Part shown: one piece after another, positions 1-9,400 of the stretch
How the letters are laid out: each line of letters opens with the position of its first letter
How positions within the stretch are numbered: position 1 is the first letter of the stretch
Source of the DNA: Shewanella aestuarii
GTDB taxonomy: Bacteria; Pseudomonadota; Gammaproteobacteria; Enterobacterales; Shewanellaceae
Length of the DNA stretch: 64,000 nucleotides
Direction of reading: 5' to 3'
NCBI RefSeq assembly: GCF_014647215.1
Contig: NZ_BMOT01000001.1
Coordinates: 682,001 to 746,000, forward strand
Notes under the pieces: model-generated
What the model saw: only the letters and a program-made list of their open reading frames with translations
What the model was told of the DNA's origin: nothing
The model's database searches: none
Position numbers and translations under genes: made by a program

Positions 1-108
1 GGCGCTTGGGGGCAGTATCGAGAGTTGCCCGTTTCGCCAACATCCAGCTTTGATACTTGGTATAAACAACACAGAGCATCAAACAAGGGGCAAAATAATG
101 TCTCATAA
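1..108 (+). CDS. lutB: LutB/LldF, iron-sulfur protein of lactate utilization, C-terminal end only
   Basis: The frame is open from the first base and ends at a TAA at 106-108, giving the last 35 residues of a protein cut by the window edge (WGQYRELP and SFDTWYKQHR can be read). The assignment comes mainly from position: its last 11 bases overlap the start of lutC, and lutB (lldF) directly precedes lutC (lldG) in the LutABC/LldEFG L-lactate oxidation operon of Shewanella and many other bacteria. The visible residues fit the variable tail after the second ferredoxin-like cluster region but contain no cluster cysteines, so the identity is inferred from context. Confidence 0.7.
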   Translation, partial: GAWGQYRELPVSPTSSFDTWYKQHRASNKGQNNVS

Positions 109-721
109 TACGGCAAGCAAACATGCTATTTTGGCTGCTTTAGGTCAGTCTTCTATTAACCAGTTAAATCAAAAACCTGATTTATCAAGTTTAAAAAGTA
201 CCAGCATTTTACCATCCGAATTGATTAATCGATTTGAAAAAGGCCTGACATCAGTCACAGGTGAATTAATTTACCCTGACAATGGTAATAGCATCGACTT
301 GCTAAAAGACAATGTAGCAAAGCTGATACACCAAGGGATGCAAGTGATATCATTAGTGGACGGCATCAAAGGCAATCAACTGATGACAACGCACCCCCAT
401 GAACTTAAACACATTGACTACGCAATTATGCCAGCAAGGTTTGCGGTGGCGGAAAATGGCGCGATTTGGGTAGACAGTGAACAATTAAATGGCTTAAACG
501 CCAAGACTCACAGAGTACTGCCTTTTATTTGCGAGAATCTTGTTCTGGTTCTGAATAAAGACAATATTGTTGCCACCATGCATGATGCGCCAGCAAAAAT
601 GCGATTACATGTCGGTGACTTTGGGACATTTATTGCGGGTCCGAGTAAAACTGCCGATATTGAACAAGCCTTAGTCGTCGGTGCCCATGGAGCGTTTAGT
701 TTGAAGGTATATTTGATTTAA
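98..721 (+). CDS. lutC: LutC/LldG, lactate utilization LUD-domain protein
   Basis: A 207-residue LUD-domain (DUF162) protein, the third subunit of the LutABC L-lactate dehydrogenase system that oxidises lactate to pyruvate in the cytoplasm. The family signature is in the C-terminal half: a hydrophobic strand (FICENLVLVLN), then LHVGDFGTFIAGPSKTADIE, close to the usual GPSxTADIE ending. The ATG at 98 is chosen because AAGGGG lies 8 bases upstream and it overlaps the lutB stop, as expected for translational coupling; an earlier in-frame ATG at 50 lies inside lutB. A strong hairpin follows the gene. The coding strand converges with the LysR gene downstream. Confidence 0.9.
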   Translation: MSHNTASKHAILAALGQSSINQLNQKPDLSSLKSTSILPSELINRFEKGLTSVTGELIYPDNGNSIDLLKDNVAKLIHQGMQVISLVDGIKGNQLMTTHPHELKHIDYAIMPARFAVAENGAIWVDSEQLNGLNAKTHRVLPFICENLVLVLNKDNIVATMHDAPAKMRLHVGDFGTFIAGPSKTADIEQALVVGAHGAFSLKVYLI

Positions 722-743
722 GCCTAAAGTCATACAGCAGCAG

Positions 744-791
744 TTCGCAATGGATGACCCCAAACTCGTTTGGTCATTAATCCATTGCGAA
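744..791. terminator. Bidirectional hairpin between lutC and the LysR gene
   Basis: A 12-bp perfect inverted repeat (TTCGCAATGGAT / ATCCATTGCGAA) encloses a second inner stem (CCAAA-CTCG-TTTGG). The right arm contains the last codons and the stop of the convergent LysR gene. It probably terminates both transcripts, although neither side has a long T run. Confidence 0.55.
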
Positions 792-1673
792 AATAGCTTC
801 TCCACGACTGAGCATAAATTCGATAAATAGTTGAACTTTTCGAGGCTGCTGTTTGCGTTGATGATACAACAAACAAATTCGTCGGCTTTCTCCCTGCCAT
901 TGTGGTAACACCCTAATCAAATCACCTTGGTGTAATTGCTGTTTCACAAATAATGATGGCCCATACATTATCCCGCCATCATCAACACAGGCCTTAATTG
1001 CCCCGTGTAAATCCGCTAAGGTTATTTTGGCCTCACCTTGGTAATAATATTCTTGGCCGCCATGTTTTAATGTCCAATTAAATAATGGCCACACCTTAAT
1101 TAAGCGGTGCTGATGCAGTTGGCTGGGATGAATGATTGCATCAGATTGTTGAAGATACTTGGTTGAAGCATATAAGCCATAATTTAATACCCCCAAAGAT
1201 TGAGACACCCAAGACGAATCAGGCTGGGCACCGCCAACAATCGCCACATCAACCCCTTCATCAATTAAATCTACCGTTTGATTATTTTGGCTAATATGCA
1301 GATTAATATCAGGATATAACTTTGAAAAGTCATTCAAGGTCTGCATCAATATCATCGAGGTAATTGAAATCGGCGTAGCAATTCTTAAGGTACCACTGGG
1401 TGTAGAAACCCTGTGCTGGTTCAAATCATCAAACTGGTTAATCAGCTGATAATATCGTTCAAATAACTCGGCCCCCTCTTCAGTTAAACGCAGCTTACGG
1501 GTACTGCGCATGATCAACTGAGTATTTAAACTGGCTTCGAGTTTGGCAATTTTGCGACTGACCGTTGCCACAGGCATATTTTGTAACTGACTAACCTGTG
1601 AAAAGCCGCCGGCACTGACCAAATGGACAAATAAATAGATCAGTTGTAAATCACTAGGGCAATCTGGGTTCAT
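777..1673 (-). CDS. LysR-family transcriptional regulator
   Basis: A 298-residue LysR-type regulator with an N-terminal winged helix-turn-helix at about residues 8-65 (GGFSQVSQLQNMPVATVSRK), followed by an effector-binding domain of the periplasmic-binding-protein fold from about residue 92 (SGTLRIATPISI). The recognition helix and overall length are typical of the AaeR/DsdC-like LysR subgroup that controls neighbouring or distant metabolic genes. It is convergent with lutC and separated from the chemoreceptor gene by a 193-bp gap that holds a perfect inverted repeat. The target cannot be read from the sequence. The start lacks a strong Shine-Dalgarno match but sits exactly at the expected start of the DNA-binding domain. 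Confidence 0.88.
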   Translation of the reverse strand: MNPDCPSDLQLIYLFVHLVSAGGFSQVSQLQNMPVATVSRKIAKLEASLNTQLIMRSTRKLRLTEEGAELFERYYQLINQFDDLNQHRVSTPSGTLRIATPISITSMILMQTLNDFSKLYPDINLHISQNNQTVDLIDEGVDVAIVGGAQPDSSWVSQSLGVLNYGLYASTKYLQQSDAIIHPSQLHQHRLIKVWPLFNWTLKHGGQEYYYQGEAKITLADLHGAIKACVDDGGIMYGPSLFVKQQLHQGDLIRVLPQWQGESRRICLLYHQRKQQPRKVQLFIEFMLSRGEAIFAMD

Positions 1674-1753
1674 TAGCTTTCATCGAAAAATATTTAATGA
1701 GTGACTATATCATTTTGCATTATAGCCAGTACACCGTTGGCGTAAAGACACAA

Positions 1754-1792
1754 TAATTAAGGCCTTATATTCATCATAGAAGGCCTTAATTA
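1754..1792. repeat. 13-bp perfect inverted repeat, terminator-like
   Basis: TAATTAAGGCCTT (1754-1766) is repeated in inverted form at 1780-1792 with a 13-base loop. It lies between the 3' end of the chemoreceptor gene and the 5' end of the LysR gene. It has no flanking T run, so it is either the chemoreceptor terminator or an operator upstream of the LysR gene. Confidence 0.5.
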
Positions 1793-1866
1793 ACAGAATT
1801 ACAATGAATTGACTATCTTTGTGTCGCTTATAGCCACTGCAGCTTATTCGTAAAATATGGTATGAA

Positions 1867-3513
1867 TTAGACTTTAAAATGTGCCACCAATTTAGCAAGC
1901 TTTTCAGATCCTTGCTCAATTTGGTTGCTACTTTGATTAATGTCCTGATTGTATTCTCTGTTTTCAACTGACATGTCATTAATTCGAGTAATATTCATAT
2001 TTAACTCGGCAATAACCGAACTTTGCTCTTCTGTTGCCGCAGCAATTTGAATATTCATTTGTGAAATCTGTTCAATTGAATTTTTAATCACATCCAGCGC
2101 GCCAACAACTTGGCCAGTTTCTGAAACCGTTTCATTAGATTTAATTTTAGCTCTTTCAACTGAAGCATTAACACTGTCAATAGCGTGACGAATGGCATCG
2201 ATAATGCCGTTAATTTCTCGGGTTGAATCTTGCGTTCTGCTTGCCAGGGTTCGGACTTCATCTGCAACAACAGCAAACCCACGCCCGGCTTCACCCGCTC
2301 TAGCAGCCTCAATCGCAGCATTGAGCGCCAACAAATTAGTTTGCTCTGCTATACTGACAATCACATCTAAAATTTGACCAATTTTACTGGAACTAATTTG
2401 CAGCCCTTTAGCCACTTCCTCTGTTTGTATAAGCTCACTTGAAAGCTCATTAATTTTCCCCATGGCGTTATCAACCACTTTAGCGGTTTTGTCCGCTTCA
2501 GCATCTGCAGCATGCGCACTTTGTGCTGCAAGTTGTGCATTAGAAGCCACTTCTGAGGCCGTCATTGACATTTCATTGATAGCGGTTGCTACGTTCTCGG
2601 TTTCCATTTGTACATTGGTTGAAACCTGATTGGCTTTTTCAGCAATTTCAGACATTCCACCCGCTAACTCGGTACTGTGTTGAATTGACTGTCCAACTGA
2701 TGCAATCACATTCTGAATTTTGGAAGTAAACATATTAAAGTGAGTAGCAATCTCTTTTAACTCATCTCCGCCTTCTTCTGATAATCGCAGAGTGAGATCA
2801 CCTTCACCTTTCGCCACATTTTCAAACGCAACTATGGTAGCGCGCATTGGCACAGACACACTCTGAATAATAATATAAAGAAAAATAAGTACTGGTAACC
2901 AAACTAAAGCCAGCAACAAGATGTAACTGTATATAAATTCTCGTTCTTGGGCGTGAATGTCATCAACATAAATACCGGTTCCGACAATCCAATTCCATGG
3001 GGTAAATTTTTTCACCACCGACATTTTCGGACTTGGATTTTCCTGATTAGGCTTATTCCACATGTAATCAACTCTGGCTGAATCCTGAGTTTGTGTTCTA
3101 TCAATCATCAATTGGAACAACTTAATTCCGTCAGGATCTTTCATTCCTAGCACACTGGTATTAACCAGTTTTTTAGCAAATGCATGTTGAATCATCATGC
3201 CTTGGGTATTAATCGTAAAATAGTATTCTTGCCCAGCGTAGCGTAAATGATCTAGCGCGGCGAGAGCCGACATTTGTGCCTGTTCTTCTGTTAACTCACC
3301 TTGCTCACTGCGCTGGTAATATTGGTCTACAACAGCGACGGCAGAATCAACTAAAGCATGTAATTTGGCCTCTTTTTCGGCAATTAATACATTATCAATA
3401 CGGTTAAGTGCAAATAAGAACATCAAAATGGTGGCTAGGATACTGAGTACCAGCATTCCAAGTAATCGTTTCGAAATGCTCATTTTTCGCAGTTGAAGGT
3501 TTATTGCGTTCAT
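1867..3513 (-). CDS. Methyl-accepting chemotaxis protein with a Cache sensor
   Basis: A 548-residue transmembrane chemoreceptor. It has an N-terminal membrane segment (about residues 14-36), a periplasmic single-Cache domain (about 40-190; [16 protein letters not shown] and [13 protein letters not shown] are typical sCache_2 motifs), a second membrane segment (about 192-217), a HAMP domain (to about 265) and a long cytoplasmic coiled coil. The conserved signalling tip [19 protein letters not shown] binds CheA/CheW. No C-terminal CheR-docking pentapeptide is visible. The family senses small carboxylates or other small ligands, but the ligand here is unknown; the nearby lut genes make lactate or a related acid a weak guess. 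AGGTGG precedes the chosen ATG. Confidence 0.93.
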   Translation of the reverse strand: MNAINLQLRKMSISKRLLGMLVLSILATILMFLFALNRIDNVLIAEKEAKLHALVDSAVAVVDQYYQRSEQGELTEEQAQMSALAALDHLRYAGQEYYFTINTQGMMIQHAFAKKLVNTSVLGMKDPDGIKLFQLMIDRTQTQDSARVDYMWNKPNQENPSPKMSVVKKFTPWNWIVGTGIYVDDIHAQEREFIYSYILLLALVWLPVLIFLYIIIQSVSVPMRATIVAFENVAKGEGDLTLRLSEEGGDELKEIATHFNMFTSKIQNVIASVGQSIQHSTELAGGMSEIAEKANQVSTNVQMETENVATAINEMSMTASEVASNAQLAAQSAHAADAEADKTAKVVDNAMGKINELSSELIQTEEVAKGLQISSSKIGQILDVIVSIAEQTNLLALNAAIEAARAGEAGRGFAVVADEVRTLASRTQDSTREINGIIDAIRHAIDSVNASVERAKIKSNETVSETGQVVGALDVIKNSIEQISQMNIQIAAATEEQSSVIAELNMNITRINDMSVENREYNQDINQSSNQIEQGSEKLAKLVAHFKV

Positions 3514-3797
3514 ATAACCACCTGACAGTATTTAAAATAAACTATTTTTACATCTTAAAAAGTTGTGACACTCTAGATACTATAATGCCAAAATTAAACT
3601 CACCTTTAGTCGGATGTGATGTTTTTTATACTTATCATTAGCTATCTAAATTTGGGCCAATAATTGCGTTTTGTCAAATTTAAGCGACCATAAATCAGTA
3701 AGTTAGTTAACCCTAAAGTAGTAACACTAGCTCATATGAAAACGTCTTCATCTGTCGTTATCATCACATGTAAACTAAAATCAATTAAGGATTTTTC

Positions 3798-4547
3798 ATG
3801 CACAGAACCAACATCCTCATTACAGGGGCAAGCTCCGGACTTGGGCTTGGAATGGCGAAACAATTTGCCCTTAAAAATCATAATCTGGCTTTATGTGCAC
3901 GTCGAATAGAATTACTAACTTTACTAAAAGATGAACTTGTATCAATCAATCCAAATATTAAAGTGCATATTTATCAGCTGGATGTAAATGACCATGCGGC
4001 AGTGTTTGCTGTCTTCAAGCAATGCCAAAAAGATATGGGAACCATTGATAGAATTATTGTCAACGCAGGCATGGGCAAAGGCGCTTCTATTGGAACAGGG
4101 TTTTTCAAAGCGAACTTAGCCACAGCTCAAACCAATTTTATTGCTGCAATTGCTCAGTGCGAAGCGGCGATGGAAATATTTAGACAACAAAATATTGGCC
4201 ATTTAGTAACGATATCGTCAATCAGTGCCGTTAGAGGATTTAGGCGAGCAATGACTGTTTATGCCGCAACCAAAGCGGGCCTAACCTCGCTTGCAGAAGG
4301 GATCAGAATTGATGTGATGCACACGCCAATCAAAGTGACCTGCGTTCACCCAGGTTTTATTCGAACTGAGATAAACGAAAAAGTGAAAACTGTACCCTTT
4401 AGAGTAGATTTAGAAACAGGCTGTAAAGCTATTGTTAAGGCTATCGACAAAGAAAAAGCTAACGTATATGTGCCTGGCTATCCTTGGGCTTTTTTGCATT
4501 GGATAATTCGTATTGCCCCTTCAAGCCTGATCAGAAAAATGAGTTAA
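3798..4547 (+). CDS. Short-chain dehydrogenase/reductase (SDR)
   Basis: A 249-residue classical SDR oxidoreductase. The cofactor-binding TGASSGLG motif is at residues 9-16, NAG at 89-91, the catalytic serine near 140-143 and the YAATK catalytic pair at Tyr155 and Lys159. The CARR sequence after strand 2 (residues 33-36) suggests NADP(H). The hydrophobic C terminus (WAFLHWIIRIAPSSLIRK) resembles SDRs that act on lipids or are loosely membrane-bound. The substrate cannot be told from sequence. AAGGA lies 7 bases before the ATG. The gene stands alone, divergent from the chemoreceptor, and ends in a strong terminator. Confidence 0.88.
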   Translation: MHRTNILITGASSGLGLGMAKQFALKNHNLALCARRIELLTLLKDELVSINPNIKVHIYQLDVNDHAAVFAVFKQCQKDMGTIDRIIVNAGMGKGASIGTGFFKANLATAQTNFIAAIAQCEAAMEIFRQQNIGHLVTISSISAVRGFRRAMTVYAATKAGLTSLAEGIRIDVMHTPIKVTCVHPGFIRTEINEKVKTVPFRVDLETGCKAIVKAIDKEKANVYVPGYPWAFLHWIIRIAPSSLIRKMS

Positions 4548-4576
4548 CGACTATCTTTGATGATGCAATAATCGCA

Positions 4577-4604
4577 AAAAGCCAAACATTTCTGTTTGGC
4601 TTTT
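4577..4604. terminator. Bidirectional intrinsic terminator
   Basis: AAAAGCCAAACA and TGTTTGGCTTTT form a perfect 12-bp stem with a short loop, with A- and T-runs on both sides. It lies between the convergent SDR and zapC genes and can serve both. Confidence 0.85.
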
Positions 4605-4661
4605 GTGGGATTAATTCGCTTATTTAAGACATTATCAATTTGAAGGAAACATAAGCTAAAT

Positions 4662-5195
4662 CTAAGCGGCTACAACCTGCTTGGCCTTGCGTAATGGATG
4701 CAAGCGATTATGCATCACTTTAATGGTATCAAATTGATTAAGTGTCTTGGTGTCTGATAAAGCACAAGACTTAGATAGAAGCATCACAGTAGCAGCTTGA
4801 AGGCTGTCTTCAACCACTAAAACTAACACTCCTACACCATTACAATTAAGTTGAAACAATTTACCCGTACTGCAAAACACACATTCATCACTGGCACTGA
4901 AAAACCAAGACTTTGGCATTTGTGGCTTAAGGAGGAAATGAGCAGCTGTGGCATTGAGTGCAGTTTGAACGACACCTGCATCAGAAATATGTAAGACCTT
5001 AGGTAAAATTTCAAGCATGCGAATATAATATTTAGCGTGTTCAACACTAAATTCTGTCATTCCTAGCGCATCCGGAATAAGTAGCTTTGTCTTATATGGG
5101 GTTAAGAACTCCATCTCGGAACCTAACGATATACTTAGCTGCTGATATCTTGTGTTAAATTCCCAATGCCAGTCCTTATTTGGCATTAATAACAT
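4662..5195 (-). CDS. zapC: ZapC, cell-division (FtsZ-ring) associated protein
   Basis: A 177-residue cytoplasmic protein matching ZapC (YcbW) of Escherichia coli, which binds FtsZ and promotes bundling of its protofilaments. The clearest shared element is LLKPQMPKSW in the middle of the protein, along with an N-terminal DWHWEFN tract and a C-terminal IKVMHNRLHPL. The location directly after pyrD is conserved in enterobacteria and strongly supports the call. The ATG at 5195 is preferred because AGGTG lies 10 bases upstream; a second ATG three codons later would be too far. The gene ends at the shared terminator with the SDR gene. Confidence 0.93.
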   Translation of the reverse strand: MLLMPNKDWHWEFNTRYQQLSISLGSEMEFLTPYKTKLLIPDALGMTEFSVEHAKYYIRMLEILPKVLHISDAGVVQTALNATAAHFLLKPQMPKSWFFSASDECVFCSTGKLFQLNCNGVGVLVLVVEDSLQAATVMLLSKSCALSDTKTLNQFDTIKVMHNRLHPLRKAKQVVAA

Positions 5196-5305
5196 GATGC
5201 AATTTCACCTAAAAATTGAATACTTTTTGATAATAGATGATATTTCGTTCAATATCAAAATTATTTTAAAAATTTTTATCGATATTTCATCATGTTAGAA
5301 TCAAC

Positions 5306-5328
5306 TGCGATCGCACTGATGCGATCGC
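5306..5328. repeat. Tandem GCGATCGC palindromes forming a hairpin
   Basis: Two copies of the self-complementary octamer GCGATCGC (5307-5314 and 5321-5328) are 6 bases apart between pyrD and zapC. Together they can form a strong stem-loop with a T run on the plus-strand side. Transcription here runs on the minus strand, so it is not an obvious intrinsic terminator. Each copy contains a GATC Dam site. Confidence 0.5.
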
Positions 5329-5365
5329 GGCATGATTTTTTATCACTTAGCTGACAAATCAGTCG

Positions 5366-6385
5366 TTATTTTGAACGATATGCAGAAACGATCTCTGAGA
5401 CTAATTTTGGTCCTTGATAGATAAAGCCGCTGTATATCTGTACTAGCGTTGATCCTGCTGCAAATTTGTCATTTGCATCTTGTGCAGAATTGATCCCACC
5501 AACACCAATGATCGGGATCTGACCATTCAAATATCCAGCTAAGGTCTTGATCACTTGAGTAGAAAGATCAGTTAAAGGCTTACCACTCAACCCACCCATT
5601 TCATCAGCATGTTCAAGTCCAGCTACCGCATCACGGCTTAAAGTGGTATTGGTCGCAATCACACCATCAAATTGATTTTTAATCAGTGAATCGGCAATCG
5701 ATTTAATTTCTTCATCAGTTAAATCAGGGGCAATTTTCAATGCAACAGGCACATAGTTACCATGCTTTGCGGCTAATTCTGTTTGCTTGGCTTTAATCGA
5801 GCCCAACAAATCATCCAGTAATTCACCATACTGTAAGGTACGTAAACCAGGTGTGTTAGGTGATGAAATGTTGACGGTAATATATGCACTGTATTGATAA
5901 ACCTTATCCATACAAATCAAGTAATCATCTTTACCCTGCTCTACGGGAGTATCTTTATTCTTGCCAATATTGACACCCACTAAAATATCAGATTTTTTTG
6001 CCATCAAATTACGTACTAAATTATCAACACCCTTATTGTTGAACCCCATACGATTGATTATGCCTTGTGCAGGCTTTAAACGAAATAATCTTGGTTGGTC
6101 ATTGCCAGGCTGTGGACGAGGTGTCACTGTACCGACTTCAACATGACCAAACCCCATTGCATGAAAAGCATCAATAGACTCGCCGTCTTTATCTAATCCT
6201 GCCGCTAAACCTACGGGGTTTGGAAAGGTAATCCCCATACATTCTACCGGTACTTGAGCAACATTTTGACGATAAAAACAATTAAGCGGCGTATTGCCGG
6301 TCATTTTCAAACTGCCAATAGCGACGTTATGAGCCAGCTCAGGGTCAATCTGAAACATGACTTTTTGTGCGAGTTTATAAAACAT
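5366..6385 (-). CDS. pyrD: Dihydroorotate dehydrogenase (quinone), class 2
   Basis: A 339-residue PyrD, the inner-membrane-associated flavoenzyme that oxidises dihydroorotate to orotate with quinone in pyrimidine synthesis. The N-terminal amphipathic segment [19 protein letters not shown] marks the membrane-bound class 2 type. The FMN-barrel motifs are present: [32 protein letters not shown] with the catalytic serine, [19 protein letters not shown] and [10 protein letters not shown]. The start is the ATG at 6385 with GGAG 6 bases upstream; an in-frame start 11 codons earlier falls in the terminator of the preceding gene. It lies between gdhB and zapC. Confidence 0.97.
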   Translation of the reverse strand: MFYKLAQKVMFQIDPELAHNVAIGSLKMTGNTPLNCFYRQNVAQVPVECMGITFPNPVGLAAGLDKDGESIDAFHAMGFGHVEVGTVTPRPQPGNDQPRLFRLKPAQGIINRMGFNNKGVDNLVRNLMAKKSDILVGVNIGKNKDTPVEQGKDDYLICMDKVYQYSAYITVNISSPNTPGLRTLQYGELLDDLLGSIKAKQTELAAKHGNYVPVALKIAPDLTDEEIKSIADSLIKNQFDGVIATNTTLSRDAVAGLEHADEMGGLSGKPLTDLSTQVIKTLAGYLNGQIPIIGVGGINSAQDANDKFAAGSTLVQIYSGFIYQGPKLVSEIVSAYRSK

Positions 6386-6401
6386 GTTTTCTCCTTGGCC
6401 T

Positions 6402-6429
6402 AAAAAAAGCCCCGGCAATCGCCAGGGCT
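6402..6429 (-). terminator. Terminator of gdhB
   Basis: Read on the minus strand, a GC-rich stem (AGCCCTGGC / GCCGGGGCT, one mismatch) with a 4-base loop is followed by seven Ts. It lies between gdhB and pyrD, so pyrD must have its own promoter very close to its start or rely on readthrough. Confidence 0.85.
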
Positions 6430-6447
6430 AGTTCATATTATAAAGAA

Positions 6448-9400
6448 TTACTTCTGACCTTCGCAATGCAAAATCAGCAAGTTAAGTTCACGTAAGGCGA
6501 CTGAGAACTTAGCAAATTCATGAGTTTGAGACACTTTAAAGTCAGCTAACATGTGATACCAGCGCTGGAGTAAGGTTTTGTTACTCTTAATCCATTCATT
6601 GATCACAGTGTCTGCATCACAGGTATCACTACATGTACGCAGTACCGCAGAACTTAAAGCACGTTGTTGCCAATCCAATTCTTCACGGAAAGCTGCACGG
6701 GCTAGTGCTTGCCAATGGTTAGCGACAGGTTGAGCACTAATTTGCTCTAAGAACCAATGTAGCTCAACTTTAGCACCTAATTTAAAGTAAGTTTCAGAGA
6801 CTAAATCTACTGATTTATTCTCAATTTCAGCAATTTGAGCAATGTCTAACGCCGAGAATAATGTACTCATTTTAGCAACAATTTTAGCCACTGCCATAGG
6901 TACATTTTCTTTGGTTAAAGAACTAATCTCTGCAGAAATAGCTTTAACTTCAGCATCAATCATATATTGATCAACGTTATCTTTTAGCTTTTCAAAAACA
7001 GGCTTAAAGAATTCAACCGTCTGTTCAATGTTATGAGTACGGTTGCGATGACGAATAAACCAACGACAAGCACGACGCATATTACGGCGTAATTGATGTA
7101 GCATTTCGCCTTGAACAATAGCAGGAATAACACCGTTCAAATCAGTTATTGATTTAGTTAACTCATCTAAACCAAATACTTCGCGAGCCATAGTGTAACA
7201 AATGGCGGCTTCAGCAACTGAGGCACCTGTCTCATCTTGCATACGTTGAACAAAATTAAAGCCCATGTCATTAACTAATTCATTAGCCAGTGAGGTTGCA
7301 ATAATTTCACCACGCAGCGGATGGTTGACCATCTTATCAGCATATTTTGCTTGTAACTTTTTAGGGAAGTAAGCTACCAATAATTTACTTAAGAAACTGT
7401 CTTCAGTAATTTCTGGTGTCACTAACTGTTCTTTCAATACCATTTTAGCGTAAGCCACTAACACCGATAACTCAGGACGTGTTAATGCGCGGCCATTTAC
7501 AAGACGTTCCGCTAAATCATCATCAGTTGGCAAGAATTCTAAAGCACGATCTAACTTGCCGTCTTTTTCGAGGTAATGAATAAAACGAATTTGTTCTTTT
7601 AACTGAGAAACACCATGCACTTGAGTGACCGAAATAGTGCGCGTTTGGTCTTTACAGTCTTGAAGTACAATTTCACTCACTTCATCAGTCATTTCTTCAA
7701 GAACACGGTTACGTTGTTTAACGGTTAACTCACCGGCAGCAACTAAAGTGTTTAAGAAAATCTTAATGTTTACTTCATTATCTGAACAGTCAACACCACC
7801 AACGTTATCAACGAAATCCGTATTCATACGACCGCCATTAGCAGCATATTCTATACGACCAAGTTGGGTACAACCTAAGTTACCACCCTCGCCAATAATT
7901 TTTGCACGAACTTCGCTACCGTTCACACGTAGTGCATCGTTGGCACGATCACCTACTTCAACATGCGATTCTTTACTTGATTTAACGTAAGTACCAATAC
8001 CACCGTTCCATAATAGATCGACAGGCATTTTTAAGAGTTCTTTTAACAACTCAATCGGGTTCATGGTGTCTTTATCTGTCGACAACATGGCTTTGATTTC
8101 AGGTGTTAATTTTAACGACTTAGCTGAACGTAAGAAAATCCCACCGCCTTTAGATATTAACTTGGCGTTATAATCTTCCCAGCTTGAACGTGGTAATTCG
8201 AATAAACGCTTACGTTCAATGTAGCTTTCTGCAACATTTGGGTTTGGATCGATAAAGATATGCATGTGGTTGAATGCAGCAACTAGCTTAGTGTGTTCAG
8301 ATAACAGCATGCCGTTTCCGAATACGTCACCCGCCATATCACCTATACCTAAACAGGTAAAATCTGTGGTTTGACAATCAACACCAATTTCGCGGAAATG
8401 ACGTTTAACCGATTCCCAGCCACCTTTAGCAGTAATACCCATTTTCTTGTGGTCATAACCGTTACTACCACCAGAAGCGAACGCATCCCCTAACCAGAAA
8501 TCATATTCAATGGCGATTGAGTTAGCGATATCAGAGAAGGTCGCAGTTCCTTTGTCCGCAGCAACCACTAGGTATGGATCATCTTCATCGTGACGAACAA
8601 CATCAACAGGTGGCACAACTTCGCCATTTTTAATGTTGTCAGAAATGTCTAACAAACCACGAATGAATAAACGGTAACATTCTTGACCTTCGGTAAAGAA
8701 TGCTTCACGTCCGCCCTCGGTCGGCAGCTGCTTACACACAAAGCCACCTTTTGCCCCTACTGGGACAATAACGGTGTTTTTAACTTGCTGTGCTTTCACT
8801 AAACCCAATACTTCGGTACGGAAATCTTCACGTCTATCAGACCAACGTAATCCACCACGAGCAACTTTACCGCCACGTAAATGAACACCTTCCACTCTTG
8901 GAGAGTAAACAAAGATCTCAAACTTAGGCAGTGGCTTTGGCATTTCCGGAATTAAATTCGGTGCGAATTTAAATGAGGTATAAGCCTTATGCTCACCTTT
9001 GGCGTCAGTTTGATAGAAGTTTGTCCGCAAAGTTGCGTTAATTAAGTCTAAATAACGGCGAATAATACGGTCATCATCAAGACTTGAAACATCATCAAGT
9101 AGCTTATTTACTTGCTCTAAAAACTTGCTTAAGGTGCGAGTTTTTAGTTTTGGATTAAACTTGCGAATAAACATTTTCACAAGTAAATCGGCAATTTTTG
9201 GATAACGACTGAAGGTTTCTTCAATGTAAGACTGGCTAAATGTTGCATCAATTTGACGCATATATTTAGCATAGGCACGTAAAATAGATACTTCACGACC
9301 ATTTAATCCAGTTGAAAGTACCATACGGTTAAAGCCATCGTCTTCCAACTTTTTCTGCCATACAAGTGATAATGCAGTTTGGAAACGTTCTTGGCTATCA

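Noticed and set aside
1710..1979. 89-codon open frame on the minus strand overlapping the chemoreceptor end
   Set aside because: It is in another frame of the chemoreceptor gene, lacks a ribosome-binding site and looks like random sequence.
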